64,000 bases of DNA, taken from the NCBI RefSeq assembly GCF_964204865.1, contig NC_135255.1:12925135-12989134 (forward strand), in the 5' to 3' direction. Origin of the DNA: Styela clava (Eukaryota > Chordata > Ascidiacea > Stolidobranchia > Styelidae). The translations under genes were made by a program, and so were the position numbers. Position 1 is the stretch's first letter. Each line of letters begins with the position of its first letter. The notes under the pieces were generated by a model. That model saw only the letters and a list, made by a program, of their open reading frames with translations. It was not told the DNA's origin and searched no databases. Shown here in pieces: positions 34,926 to 47,387 of this stretch.

Positions 34926-36256
34926 CAGGGGTCACCAACCTTTTCGAAGCCGAGGGCTACTTTTTGGGTACAGATTAAGCTGCGGGCTACCAGTTCAATG
35001 TACCTTCTAAAAAGTCAGTTGCTGGACTAAGCTTCAATTATTGATATAATTACTGGTATTTAGTGAAGTATAGACACTAATAAACTTTAGGATTCTTCAG
35101 GAAATCAAACGCATATCACAACGTTGCAAATAAATTTCTATCAATAATACTTGTATTTCAGAACTGAGTGTTTTTAAATTGATTTTCAACACTCTGCACA
35201 AGTCTAAGATAAAATGGACTTAACAGTTGTACTATCAAATGTTGCAGAGTATTATACTCCGACGTGTAACTTGACCCTGTAACTCTGAGCGAGTCTTGCA
35301 GATTTCCATCAGTGAGGCGTGTTCCATGTTTGTTCCTGGTAGAGTGAGTCATGGTCCATCGTGTTAAGCGTTAGGTTCGCAGGTTCGAATCCCATGCGGG
35401 GATAGTTATGTGCGAAAGGATTGATGGACTCCTCGCCGCCGTAGAGTCGTTCACGTAACCGCTGGTCGGCTGAGGCTTCCTTCGCCATCAAGTACAGGCT
35501 TTCGGGAACAAACAACTAACTAAACCCATACCCGACATGGTAACCGGCGAAAAGCAGTGGTTTGTCATATCGTTAAGCCGTCCTATCGGCTATCTTCTCC
35601 CCCGGGATAAATATGTAAATCTCCTCCTATCCTGAGTTTATGTCAAGAATGTTGATTCGAAAATACAGGTTGAAACAAACGATGGTCTCGTGGAATAGGA
35701 TTGCTGTATGATTTGAATCGCGAGCTTTTTCTGTCCGTACCGTGCTGACCAGCGGGTAGTTAGCGCGGAAGATTACGTGACAAGATTTGAAATATCCCTC
35801 CGCTTTGCCGTCGCTAATATCGCCCCACTAATAAGACACACGAAGGCTGTTTTTATAGTGGTAAAAATATATCCACTTCCCATTCATCGTGAAAATGATG
35901 GATTTTTCTTTGGAATCAGTAATTGTATTATTACTGCTCCGCTAATCAACGGACAAGAAAAAGCGCGGGTTTGTGGAAAGTGATCTCAGTGTGATGTCAT
36001 AATTGGAAGAGTGTTAATTGACCCGTCACATTACTGAGGTCAAATTAAAATAAGATTGATGGTTACAAAATTAATATAGTGTCATTTCTAGTTCCCATAT
36101 AAGTGTGATTCATACTAAAATTGCAGGACAAAATTTAATTGATGTAGCTTACTTATAATAGCCGTTATTAAGCTTAGTTTGGAACAGACCTGTGGGCGAC
36201 TCATATGGTCTTCGCGGGCGACTTGGTGCCCGCGGGCAACGCGTTGGTGACCCCTG
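34926..36256. mobile_element. Element E: second hAT-type insertion at the same octamer as element D
   Basis: Starts caggggtcaccaacctttt, ends gcgttggtgacccctg, flanked by agttagac at 34918-34925 and 36257-36264. The inner sequence is unrelated to element D and has no transposase frame I recognise. A SINE-like segment lies inside. Confidence 0.9.
35320..35650 (+). repeat. Candidate tRNA-derived SINE nested in element E
   Basis: The RNA polymerase III B-box-like 'ggttcgaatcc' at about 35380-35390 is followed by 'catgcgggga' and a GC-richer body ('gagtcgttcacgtaaccg', 'cctatcggctatcttctcc'). The A box is weak. I recall similar text from ascidian genomes, but that needs a database match. Confidence 0.45.
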
Positions 36257-36533
36257 AGTTAGACATACAAATTTGAAAAATTGTAGTTTTTTATATTTCC
36301 ATATATCGGATCCGGTGACTGGGCTGAAAACATTTACAATCGGAATTTTGTAAATTCAAAAAATCAGGTATAATAAAAATTTCATTTTCTGTTTAAATAT
36401 AGAAATCCGTTTATAAATCATAATTTTACGTTTTTTTATGTTTTATAATTGTAAATTAATTTTAGGTCGAACACAAGAGACAGAGGAACACAATTTGGCA
36501 AATAGACTTGTTCAGAAACAAAGACATACAATA

Positions 36534-37831
36534 CAAGAGAGCTATGCTCAAATATATGGACACGTAGAGTCACATAATTTTGATGACGTCATAGCGAAAA
36601 AATAATAGCCTTCTGGAGAAAATTTTTATCTTTAACCACTAAAAATTTCAAAGCAATTGGTCCAGTATTCGAAGAGAAAAGCGACTTTTTAAAAACGTGT
36701 CAAGCGGTACTGAGTTAGCAGTCAGGCAGCATCTTACCTGTACACTGTAGGCCATATACGGTAATTGATCACAGAACAGTTGTTCCCTTGCAAATTTTAT
36801 GTTGTTTACACTTTAGGACAGATAATTGATCACAGAACAATTCTTCCCTTTCAAATTTTATGTTGTTTCCAGTAGACTCTCATCAAAATAAACAAATATA
36901 GTAGGCTACAAGTGCTACAACGCTTGCATTACTGCACTGGTAGGACCGTGAAAGAATAAGTTACGGTAATTTCATTGTGGTAAGACACCGGTACCGGCAC
37001 CAGTACCAGTATCGTACTTACGTACTGAGCTACCAGTACCGGTTAGCAGTCAGCCAGCATCTTACCTGTACACTGTAGGCCATATACGGTAATTGATCAC
37101 AGAACAGTTGTTCCCTTGCAAATTTTATGTTGTTTACACTTTAGGACAGATAATTGATCACAGAACAATTCTTCCCTTTCAAATTTTTTGTTGTTTCCAG
37201 TAGACTCTCATCAAAATAAACAAATATAGTAGGCTACAAAGGCTACAACGCTTGCATTACTGCACTGGTAGGACCGTGAAAGAATAAGTTACGGTAATTT
37301 CATTGTGGTAAGACACCGGTACCGGCACCAGTACCAGTATCGTTCTTACGTACTGAGCTACCAGTACCGGTACCGAACCTGTAGGTCTGATATTCCGTTC
37401 CGCATACGATAGGCTATAAAACTTGCATTGCAGCATTAGTAATACCGCGGAAGGAATAAGTCAATTTCACTGCGTTACGGCACCGGTATGGCAACTTACC
37501 AGTACCGACCTACAGTAGCTGTAGTACTGAGCAAGACAATCGATCGCGAAACCGCTTGAAATAAGGGAAAAAACAGTGTTCCCATGAGTAAAAATAAATA
37601 CCGCGAAATTTTGTATGAAATATCATATCTCATAGGATTCATATAAAATTTAAGAATAAACAAAAGTAATAGCCTTCTAGCGAAAAAATTAATCTTTAAC
37701 CACTGAAAATTTCAAAGCAATTGGTCCAGTATTCGAAGAGAAAAGCGACTTTTTAAAAACGTGTCAAAGAACAAGAACAAGAACAACAACAACATAATAT
37801 TGAAACGATCGTTATGTCCACTACGTGTCCA
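36534..37831. mobile_element. 1.3-kb insertion directly upstream of the alpha3 start codon
   Basis: Compared with the other alpha genes, this copy gains 1298 bp between 'acata' text and the ATG, with ATA repeated on both sides (36531-36533 and 37832-37834). Ends: caagagagctatgctcaaat ... ctacgtgtcca; the subterminal ggacacgtag (36558-36567) is inverted at 37821-37830. The ends match the elements in alpha intron 3 and in acyl-CoA synthetase intron 1. No coding sequence. The middle is filled by tandem repeats. Confidence 0.8.
36715..37520. repeat. 328-bp tandem repeats inside the 1.3-kb insertion
   Basis: Two near-identical copies begin 'ttagcagtca' at 36715 and 37043 (period 328 bp), followed by a diverged partial third copy at about 37393-37520. 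Each copy contains a ~60-bp internal duplication around 'aattgatcacagaaca' and a 'ggtaccggcaccagtacc' run. Confidence 0.85.
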
Positions 37832-37834
37832 ATA

Positions 37835-39861
37835 ATGGGTAATATTGTGATGTTGTTATTTACCTATCATGTTTACGATTAGATCATATGAAATGCGGAA
37901 TAAGTATAAAGTGTTAAAGTTTTAAATTGTTGGTATGTTTTATTTGAAGGAAATACCAGAAGAAATGTTATCATTTCGTTGATAGCAGTTGTTCTTATAA
38001 TCAGCGGCATTGTAGTTGCGATTGTAACAAATATGAACACTTTTTCTTTTACTATCACCACTACAACTCCGACTACAACTCCGACGAATACTACTGCCGC
38101 TTCAACAACTACTGAGACTATCCAGATGTTAACAGAAAAAAAGACCACAACTGATCCAGGTTGGCTATAAATACCTGAAAACGAAAAGGGCATAATTTTA
38201 AATAAAAAGGGTAACAAGGTCCCGGTTTCAAACTCCTACTTAACAGACGGGTGCAAAATGCACTTGAATTGCATGTGCATGCGAATGATATATTTATAAT
38301 CAATCGAAACAAGTCATTCAAGCAGTCATGTAATTTGTATCAGAGACATCCAATTAATCTATTAATTCAAAAAAAAAATGCTCACGTCGGGTTGATTTGT
38401 GATGGAGGGAATGCATAATATACAACTATCCTATAGTGACAAATAATATATTGGACTTCTGTGCGCTTCTACAAATATTCTATTATTGAATAAACGAACG
38501 TTTTTTGATTGGTAGTAAACGCGCTATGTACTATAACAATTCGGGTTCGAAATGAATTACGATTGCACCTATTGTTTAAATCTCCCGGATAGGTTTCATT
38601 GACTGAACAAGTTATATTCAAACATCTCTGTTTTTACTCATTTCCAAAAATTTTGAGCTTGAACAGAATAAACTTGATCGATCTTAACTTATTCTGCAGG
38701 TCCGGCTTGTTACTGGATTGAAATCGATAAATCAATCAGCATGAATTATGATGATGCGGTTGACGCCTGTTTGAAAAAGAATGGAGTTATTGGTTCTCCG
38801 AAGGATGAAAATGCTCTTAACGCATTTATGGACTATGTGAGGCCGGAAAGAGGATACCGTAGAAGAATATGGACAAGTTTACAGATTGATCCTGAGGTAA
38901 TTAACTGTCTTAGAAAATACTAAATCAAAACATTTGAGTTTAAAAAGGTTTGTATATGTTTTTACATGTGTTGATTGAACAATTCGAAAAAATTAGCAAA
39001 AACTGTTGCTAGAGGCTGGTAGAGGCTAACCATAAGCAACGAAATATTTTGTAGTTATATTTTTTTAAACAAGAGAATGATGCTTAAATATGTAGATACG
39101 AATGCCAAAGCGAAGCATTAGCCTACCTTACCTTTTACCGAAACCTTACGTAGTCTACTGTACGGTACGATGTAAAAAACTTACGCGTTTCGCGTAGCAT
39201 GAGAGAGGTCGCTGAACCGCTACAAATAATTTGTTTTCATTTTGAAGTGGTCATCACACAAATTTCGGACGGAAAATCGAATCACATAGACTCATAAAGC
39301 ACACAGGAAGTTTAGAAATAAATTAAGTAGTAGATCTCAAGCGAAAAATACTTTCCTAAACCACTAAAATTTCGAAGCAATTGGTCTAGTAGAAGATGAG
39401 GAAAGCAGTTTTTTCATAAAAAGAAGAAAAATATCAGCGAAAACAACAAACAACCTCATAATAACAAAACGATCCATAGATACACTAGAATGAGTCCAAT
39501 AAAATATTGCTGTTATCCCCCCCAATCGAATTCTCCCAGCAATTCCAACCTTTGAATGAACTTATTAATATAGCTTTAATTGAACCATGCTATCTCTCAA
39601 ATTCAATTGACTTATTTTTAGACGAATGTGATATCACCTGAGGGTGCATACACCAAATGGACAAAATGGAAACCTGACCTAGGGTCTTCGTTCATAATTT
39701 ATACCGGAGTTATGCTGATGGTACATGTAGACAAGACAACAGACGAGAACGGGATGGCAAATTGGTTTGTCACATCAATAGCATACGGTGTTGTATGCCA
39801 GACTCATCTAAATGACAACAAAAGGCCAACCGATGTTGACTACCTCGATGGACCATGTTAA
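37835..39861 (+). CDS. alpha3: membrane-anchored C-type-lectin-like protein, 4 exons
   Basis: Predicted 216 aa. Exons 37835-37838, 37950-38159, 38700-38896, 39622-39861 (651 nt, phases consistent). Same layout as alpha2: MGNTRRN, anchor, Thr-rich stalk ending TEKKTTTDP, CTLD with CYW, DAC, IWTSL, a KWKPDLG loop (triad K-P-D) and GVVCQT, terminal Cys. Sugar- and calcium-binding motifs of classical lectins are absent. The upstream MRNKYK frame has a stop in intron 1, as in alpha1. The coding region is intact, although a 1.3-kb insertion sits directly before the ATG and element E is further upstream, so transcription may be altered. Poly(A) signal candidate at 40040. Confidence 0.83.
39070..39486. 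repeat. Intron-3 element of alpha3
   Basis: Ortholog of the alpha1 intron-3 element: caagagaatgatgc ... gatccatagatacac. Confidence 0.6.
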
Positions 39862-40708
39862 AATGATTTTATTCAGAGATTAAAACGATTATTACGTATA
39901 TGATTTTTTTCTTATATTCGCCAATCGCATGATACTTCTAATCTGTCAATTTCTCTTAAATTGTAGATGTATAAACTGGCGTTTCAATCGTAGAACAATG
40001 CCAATATAATTGACATAAGTCATCTGCAAAAGAACTGACAATAAAAATCGGTTAGATTTGCCCAAATTGCCAATGTTTTGGAGCAAGCCAATAAACTCAT
40101 TTTATTTTGGAAAACGATGCATGTTGTAAATCTCAACGATGTGTTGACAAAATTATTAAGTTTGCATCTTGAATGCCATAATAATTACATACATACAAAA
40201 TTCAAAAAAAATCGATACTGACAGTTTCCTTATGAAAGTGTGACATACTTTGTATTCGAATAAAATTTCTACTTCATCTAGTGTCTTATTGAGAAAACCA
40301 TTGCGGGTTTTTAGGTGAAAGTGAACATATCAGTTCTGCGATGAAAAAAAAAGATACCGAAACCGGCCTGTATGGTGGAGAAAGAATGAACTAGTTTATG
40401 TTTCTGTAATCTGCAGACGATCGTTGTTAATTTATATTTCTGCCGCATAACCAGAACAACCAAGGTATTAAGGAGAATGATCTCACAGTCTGAGACATAT
40501 ATATTATTCAAGAGGTAGTCGCTTGATGATTTATACAAGATAGAACTTTGAAAATGCAAAGACAGCAAGACAGCTTTGGGTAGTTCAATTATTGGACATT
40601 TGCAGAGTATACAAAATATCTTTGTCCATACGCTTCTTTTGGATGCATTTGGTCTCTTAAGAGTAAATGAATAGTCCGGTAAGATGACATAGAAGAGAAG
40701 TGGTATTC

Positions 40709-43700
40709 ACGTCAATTAAAATGGCCGATTGACGGCTTGAACTGCCAGTAATTCAGACAGCAAACTTGTTTTATTCCCGATATCTATAACAAGACATAAA
40801 AATCAAACTATAGCATGGCTATCGAGGACTATTTAAAAAAGTAGAATAGCCAAGAATAAATTGGAAATATTATTAAAATTTCTTATATAACTGTTTTACT
40901 TTGGAATAATAAACTAGCAATTTTGCGACGACGTGAGATATATTGGTTTACCCACATTGACATAGGAGAGTACACTTTACATACTGATCCAACATTTTTG
41001 TATATGCGTTTTTACAATTGAGTATACCTATTATCCCCAATTTTAGTCGTGTTCCACATTTATAATATAATTTGGCAGTGGCGGCGCGTGGTCATTTTGA
41101 CAACCGGGGAAAGCTACTGCGGGACCAAGTCACCCCCATCTACGGGGACAGGATGAGCGCTGTAAGTTCTCCCATCATTTTATGAGTATAAAAACCATTC
41201 CATCGGTAACAACCAATCGGCAAAAGCGACAATTTTTAACGATAAGAAAGTGTCTTTAAAACCGGTCCAAGTCAAGGGATTAATAAATATAGACATAGTT
41301 TATTTTGAAACCTCTTTCAAAAGGAAAGGCAATATTTACCCAGATAAACACAATGACATATTAACAGAAATTTCGGGAAAGCAGACAAAACCTAAAATAA
41401 GGTTTAAAACGTTACTATGAAGAAAGGAAAGATATTGCAAAGATAAGGACATGCGTCGCTCACTCATAGATATATATGCTGCTAGACTTCTACTGCTTGA
41501 ACATATATGCAACACGCCGCGGTTTCTTGGAAGCAATATGCTCAATAACGCGCTGATTAAAGTCATGCATCCCAGAAATAACGTCTATGTGAATGGATAA
41601 AACAGCCAAGGAAATATAATCTATCTTGCTTCATTGTGTTTCTAAGATACGTTTTAATACGCTTCAGCGTGCTGAATGTTCGCTGTGCATCGGCGGAAGA
41701 AATAGGCGTCGTCAAAATGATGTCCAGAAATTTTGCAGACGCCGCAAAGGTAGTTACTAGAGTGTTATCTATGAGGAACCCATAGAGCGCGCAAGTTGAT
41801 GTGATGTTCAAAAAAGTTTGATTGGTGTATATACATCGCAATTCATTTTCCAATTTACCCACGTTTATCATGGGGTTAAATTTGGAGACAGTAGCCAACA
41901 AATGGATGGGAAATTGACGTGCAAATTTTAAAAATTTTTGGGGTTCATCAAAGAGAACGCGGCAAGGTGTTCAGTGCGCATCGCCTTTTGATTCACCAGA
42001 ATATCACAGCATTCCTTTGCAGACAAAATCAAACGCTGCGTTGTTTGCCCGCGGCGTAAAGAAGCACTCCATGTGTCGTCGTATTTTATTGTTTCCCGGA
42101 TACGAGATACAGCATCGCAGAAGTCTGAAATACACGACTGCACAGACGCTCCATCCATTAGCCTTGACTGCAATGCGCCGTATAATACATCCACGTGATA
42201 GAATATTGTGGAGACAAAAGCGAGAAAAAATGAAAACTCACCATCTTCTAGCAGACGCTTTAGACCTGCCGCCTCCCTCACAGAGCGTTCGTCCCAAACC
42301 GGAGAGCTCTGAATGCCATTGAAACACTCAATGAGCTCAGACCTAATTTCGGACACGCCCTACACCACGCGTGATTGGAAGTTCCAACGTGTTGGTGCAC
42401 AAGCTGGGAGACGGCGGCTACATATCTGGCGAAGGAGGTCAGAGCGCTTCGGCGAAACGGAAAAAAATGAAGAAAACCCCGAAACATTTGCAAAAAATAT
42501 ACGGACGAGAGGGGTATCAAGACACATATTTTTAATAACGAGGTTAAATTGGTGTGCATAACAATGTAAAAAATGCGCATGAGGAAAATCTTCTTTTATA
42601 TAAACTTGAACACCATGTTTCGACCCACTCATGACTGCCGCGCCGTCATAAGTTTGAGCTATCAATTTTGACTTCGCGTTGTAAGGCTGTAACACTTCTT
42701 TCAGTACAGCCGATATCCCGCAAGCCGTGCGATCAACGATTGGTACAAAGCTGTGAAATCTCTCGGTAGGTTTACCATCTTTCACAACCGAAAAATCACA
42801 GCCAGTTGGGAAACGCACGTGATGTCAGTTGTCTCGTCAGATTGAATCGAAAGGAACTGGCAATTCTCAATTTCCAGAGCCAAATGTTGTAAATAAATTT
42901 TATACATTGAGTCGAGCAAATCATTTTGGATATCCTTAGATGTCCCTTTCGAAACAGTTGCGGCATCAAGATGATCTCTCAATACTGTATCTAGGGATGC
43001 GGTGTATTCCACCATATCCAAAAATACCCCTCTATTAGAAGAGTCAGCCCGTTCATCGTGCCCACGGAGGGACAGCTCGTGACAACCAATGAACTTCAAA
43101 ACATCTATCAATCGACCGAGAACATGGCGGTTTTTCTCGACGTTTTGGTTGTGCCGACGAATAGAAACCGCGCGTCCTTCATCCAACTGTGCTGCAATAT
43201 TAACATTTCCGAATGTTCGGTATTTTACTCCATTGTCCAGATGCTCCATAGAAGATTGATGATCCCTGGCACGCTCGGAAAGATGTTTAAGATCTCTAAA
43301 ACCAAATTTACTCCAACGTGAGTCACGGGGGTAGCAAAAAGTAGGCAATAAAAACAAAAAAGTGCATTTTTGTCCTCGCTGTAACACAACCATTCGTGTT
43401 TTTTATACCAAGTTCCTGCGCAGAATGTACGCCGACGCTTTCCTCCGTCATGGGATTGTTCCAGTGAACAATTTTTTGGCTGCTAAGGCCCAAGACGTTG
43501 TACCTAATCTTTGTTCCAGCGGCAGCTGCGAAAACGGAGTGCGAAGTAGTGCATCAACCTTATTCATTATGAGGTCTAGGGCTAAGAAATGCGAAGACGG
43601 AAAGAAGTGAGGAGCAAATGGCAAAGCACTAAAGGTCTCTAACTGATTCAAATAGCGAAAAAAGCGACAAAAACGAAAGCGAGGAAACTATCAACTCTTC

Positions 43701-44175
43701 AAGCAACCAACGAACGAGAAGGAATGCGTGGATATGTCAACACGTTGTTGTAAGAAACGTCGGCATTGTGTCGTCATAATTTCGGGGCTAGCCCCGATCG
43801 GCCCCGATGATTTAGTAAAAGAAACAGAAAACAAACGAGACAAACGCGGCGAGTGGAAGATAAAAGAGAGAATACGATATACAATGAGCAACCGGGGCAA
43901 AATCGGCGTCGCCCCGTCGACGTTCGGCGAAGGCTTTGCGAGCGAAAAATGAACCATGTCGGGAGAATATGCTAGAGTAGACAGTCTGTGCAACGGATAT
44001 TGAGGTATTTTTCAAATATTTTTTATTATACCGAAAAAACAACCGGGGCATTGCCCCGGTTGGCCCTATTGACGCGCCGCCACTGTAATTTGGTATTATT
44101 ATTATTGGCGCTACGTCGATTTGCCCAATGTGCGAGGCTATTGCAGTTGAGATCTAGCTAGTATCAGTTAGACAT
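40709..44175. pseudogene. beta3 flank, split by element B and lacking all exons
   Basis: P-beta sequence at 40709-41075 and 44086-44175 around element B. The flank ends at 'agttagacat' and passes straight into block R2 of U4, so the beta exons have been deleted. Confidence 0.75.
41076..44085 (-). mobile_element. Element B copy 2: full-length hAT transposon (ZMYM1/TTF-type), inactivated
   Basis: 3010 bp with inverted ends cagtggcggcgcgt / acgcgccgccactg and target duplication taatttgg at 41068-41075 and 44086-44093. Minus-strand frames from 5' to 3': N-terminal/TTF part (43651-43448), transposase core with DUF4371-like motifs (43393-42782), next segment (42818-42360), then 42356-41928 and the C-terminal hAT dimerisation region DAQRTFSTLKRIKTYLR (41901-41563). 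It is broken by a one-base deletion near 42787, an in-frame stop TAG (42360-42362) and a frameshift near 41612. A hairpin aaccggggc/gccccggtt sits near the right end. Confidence 0.92.
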
Positions 44176-44959
44176 CAGGGCGTGCCTGAGAATTAGCGAT
44201 CTTTGCAGCATGATATTTTGTTAGTATGTCGTCACGTTTGATTACTTATCGATCTTAAGATCGGTAAGTATGTTCATGGTATTTGTCTGCTTGTCTGTTA
44301 GATGAACGCGATATCTCAAGAAGGCGAGGTTGAATCTGCTCCAAATTTTGCATGTGCATTTATCACATCTCGTAGCAGAAGCCTTTTGATTTTGGATGAA
44401 TTATGTGGTATAATTAGTGAGTTATTAATTAATTAGTGATGGGACACGCGGTGTCACTATAGAGCCATGATTGGAAGCCACAGTTTCGATTGATAAGTCT
44501 TCGGTCTCCAACCGATGTTCTCGTTTTATTGATTGCTAACTGCACAACAAGAATTAGATCTGCCGCTCATACTGATTGTCTATGTTCATTCTCAATGCCA
44601 TCACACAGAAGTATGAAAGTATTTTTGTATGTACTGTATATATTATATATATTCTGTATATATATTTTGATGTAATGTGACATAGAACGATTACAAGAAC
44701 AATGTTTGTTTTATGCGAGGATCTGCATTTAGGCATATTTCATGTTTTCGTGCATGTAAACTCAAACCGTTTATACAGACCGGTTTTGATAAGGGCTGTA
44801 GTCTAACATAGCACCACAATCTTGTGATTTTTTACCCTCGAGGTAATTATCACATTTTACCATAACAAAATTCTGGTTTATCTTTTTTCGTATCGACTGT
44901 TGATGAAAAGTAAGATCATGTATTTTGACCAATAAGAGGCTGTGGGCGTGTAGATGAAA
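44176..44959. repeat. U4 repeat block R2
   Basis: Copy of the U3 R2 block, starting cagggcgtgcctgag, with the same hairpin (near 44245-44271) and TA-rich tract. No gene seen. Confidence 0.65.
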
Positions 44960-44967
44960 CCTTAGAT

Positions 44968-45606
44968 CAGGGTCGTCCGATCTTTTTGGCCAAAGGGCCA
45001 CATGTAATTTACTAATAAGTGCGTGGACCACGTAACATTGTAGTGATATTTTAGTTTTGCTACACTGACTACAGGTTTATAAAAAAAAAAAAAAATACCC
45101 TTACGCCAAACTTTCAAAGTTATTAGAACAATAAAACTGTTGTTTCCCAACCATTGATGGGGCGCCATCAGTGGTTATTCCCAAAAGTTTCGCAAAAAAC
45201 AAGTCAAGACGCTTGATCATTTCCATCACAGCTCCCAACAAATAATTGTCCATAGTCGTGCCACTAATTGGGACAATGGCTGTGAATTCTTCAGGAATTT
45301 CAAAATCATCATTAACCCCACGCATGAAGAGCAGTAGACTTAATGCCAGTATTTTCGTTAAGCGCCGAGGAATACGATGAAAACTTTCCCGCTTTTGCAA
45401 TTGAAGCTTCTGCTATAGATTTCCCAAGCTCTTCAACACGAAGAGAATCGTCTGTATTGACAGGCTTATATTTGCAAACGACTCTTTTATTTCCGGACAT
45501 CAATACTCAATTGTTTTTTTTTCAATTCCGAAAAATACAGCGCGGGCCACTCGAAATGTTTGCGCGGGCCACATATGGCCCGCGGGTCACGGGTTAGACG
45601 ACCCTG
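44968..45606 (-). mobile_element. Element A copy 4 (hAT), complete ends
   Basis: cagggtcgtc to gacgaccctg, flanked by ccttagat at 44960-44967 and 45607-45614. Same internally deleted transposase as copy 3. Confidence 0.92.
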
Positions 45607-45614
45607 CCTTAGAT

Positions 45615-46744
45615 TATATCGGAGGGCAAATAACAGTACATCACATATGCGTTAAGTATTTCACGTTTTTGCTCAGAATTAAGTTCTGGAAACGTCGTTT
45701 ACAACTCAGTAATGCGATAAATGAAAACATCATTTCACATGACGTATATTCACGGTTTTTGTCATAACGGGGCCCTTGCAAGATCTAGAAAAAATCGCGC
45801 CTGCGGCGTTACCCGCAAGGGGGAAGGTAAAGAAATATTTTGAGGGAAGTAGAAGCGGACGCTCGTTAGGAGGGGTCGATAGATGCACGCGGGTCATTGC
45901 GCCGGACGAAAGGCGGTTATTCGTCCGGTTTGCTGCCCCGACCCATTTAGACCCCTGAGTAATTTGGATAACACATCATAAACCGGTAACTCCTAATGGA
46001 AGTCGAGTTTCATCAATGTCCGGGTCCGTAATCACTCAACTGTGGCGACATTTTTGTGATAAACTTGATCTCAATTGCTTCGTATAACTTAAATATGGCA
46101 TCCATACCTATTACCATTCCGAGGTATTACCTGGAATCACTGAAGCGTGACTGGGGGTAGGAGAAAAAAATGCATTTAAATAAATATTTTAAACGTGCCC
46201 ATGTCTTTAGATTCTAAATAAGATTCGCCAGAAGATTGCAATAATTTAAAATCCCTATACCGTGACTGGGGGTGGATGTAAAAAAATATTTAAAAAAAAA
46301 CATTGACCTAACCTTTCCAACCATCCTTATGTTCTTCAATTCCTAACAGGACCTCTCAGAGGCCTGTAATAAGGCAAAATCACTGGGTCGTGACCGGGGG
46401 GTAGGAGAAAAAAAAATCCTCAAAAAATTTCGAATAACTTTTCCAACTATTTTCATGTACTATATTTTTTAATATCCTCATTCCGAGCCGCACAACATTC
46501 CAAAGTCACTGGAGCGTAACGGGGAGGGGAAAATACCAAATTTCCGGTCATGAAATATTCAATAAATTGTTCTTATCGGTAATTAGGCAACGCATTGCCG
46601 AAAATCGTTTTGACTCGTCTTCTCTGGCTCGATCGTTCTGAAAAATATTCTTAGTAAGTTAGGATTAGTTAGTTCTAAACCCCGACCCTCATGTCAATTT
46701 TTGTCCGGATCGGCACGCCAGTCTTCAAGGAAACGCACGTCAAA
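45615..46744. repeat. U4 block R3 (GC-rich plus ~120-bp subrepeats)
   Basis: Same layout as the U3 copy; subrepeat cores near 46147, 46262, 46390 and 46515. No gene seen. Confidence 0.65.
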
Positions 46745-47387
46745 TAAAATGGCCGATTGACGGCTTGAACTGCCAGTAATTCAGACAGTGAACTTGTTTC
46801 ATTCCCGATATCTATAACAAGACATAAAAGTGAAACTAATTAGCATGATCATAAATCATCGAGGACTATTTGAAAAAGTAGTATAGTCAAGAATAATTTT
46901 GAAATATTTTCAAAATTCTCTAATACATCTCTTTCACTTTGGAATAATAAACTAGCAATTTGGAAGATACGAGAGATCTATTGAGTATACTTATTATCCT
47001 CAATCTTAGTTATGTTTCACTTTTATAATATAACTTGGTATTATTATTGGCTCTACGTCGAGACGCACAATGTGTGAGGCCATTGCAATTGAGATCTAGC
47101 TAGTATCAGTTAGACATACAAATTTGAAAGATTGTAGTTTTTTATATTTCCATATATCGAATCCGGTGACTGGGCTAAAAACATTTACAATCGGAATTTT
47201 TGTAAATTCAAAAAATCAGGTATAATAAAAATTTCATTTTCTGTTTAAATATAGAAATCCGTTTATAAATTATAATTTTACGTTTTTTTATGTTTTATAA
47301 TTGTAAATTAATTTTAGGTCGAACACAAGAGACAAAGGAACACAATTTGGCAAATAGACTTGTTCAGAAACAAAGACATACAATATA
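46745..47387 (+). promoter_or_regulatory. alpha4 5' flank (uninterrupted P-alpha)
   Basis: Matches the alpha1 flank over its whole length; the agttagac site is empty. Confidence 0.5.

Larger units (their letters stand above)
34552..37834 (+). promoter_or_regulatory. alpha3 5' flank, interrupted twice
   Basis: P-alpha sequence at 34552-34925, 36265-36533 and the last bases before the ATG, split by element E and by the 1.3-kb insertion ending three bases before the start codon. The normal 5' UTR/promoter spacing is destroyed. Confidence 0.5.
32002..44175 (+). repeat. Array unit U3 (alpha3 gene plus beta3 with full element B)
   Basis: The longest unit. Contents: R2, complete element A, R3, alpha flank with element E and a further 1.3-kb insertion, alpha3 gene, and beta3 flank with a full-length element B. 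Confidence 0.8.

Noticed and set aside
35340-35410. tRNA gene candidate around ggttcgaatcc
   Set aside because: No convincing A box, anticodon arm or acceptor stem; better explained as a tRNA-derived SINE.
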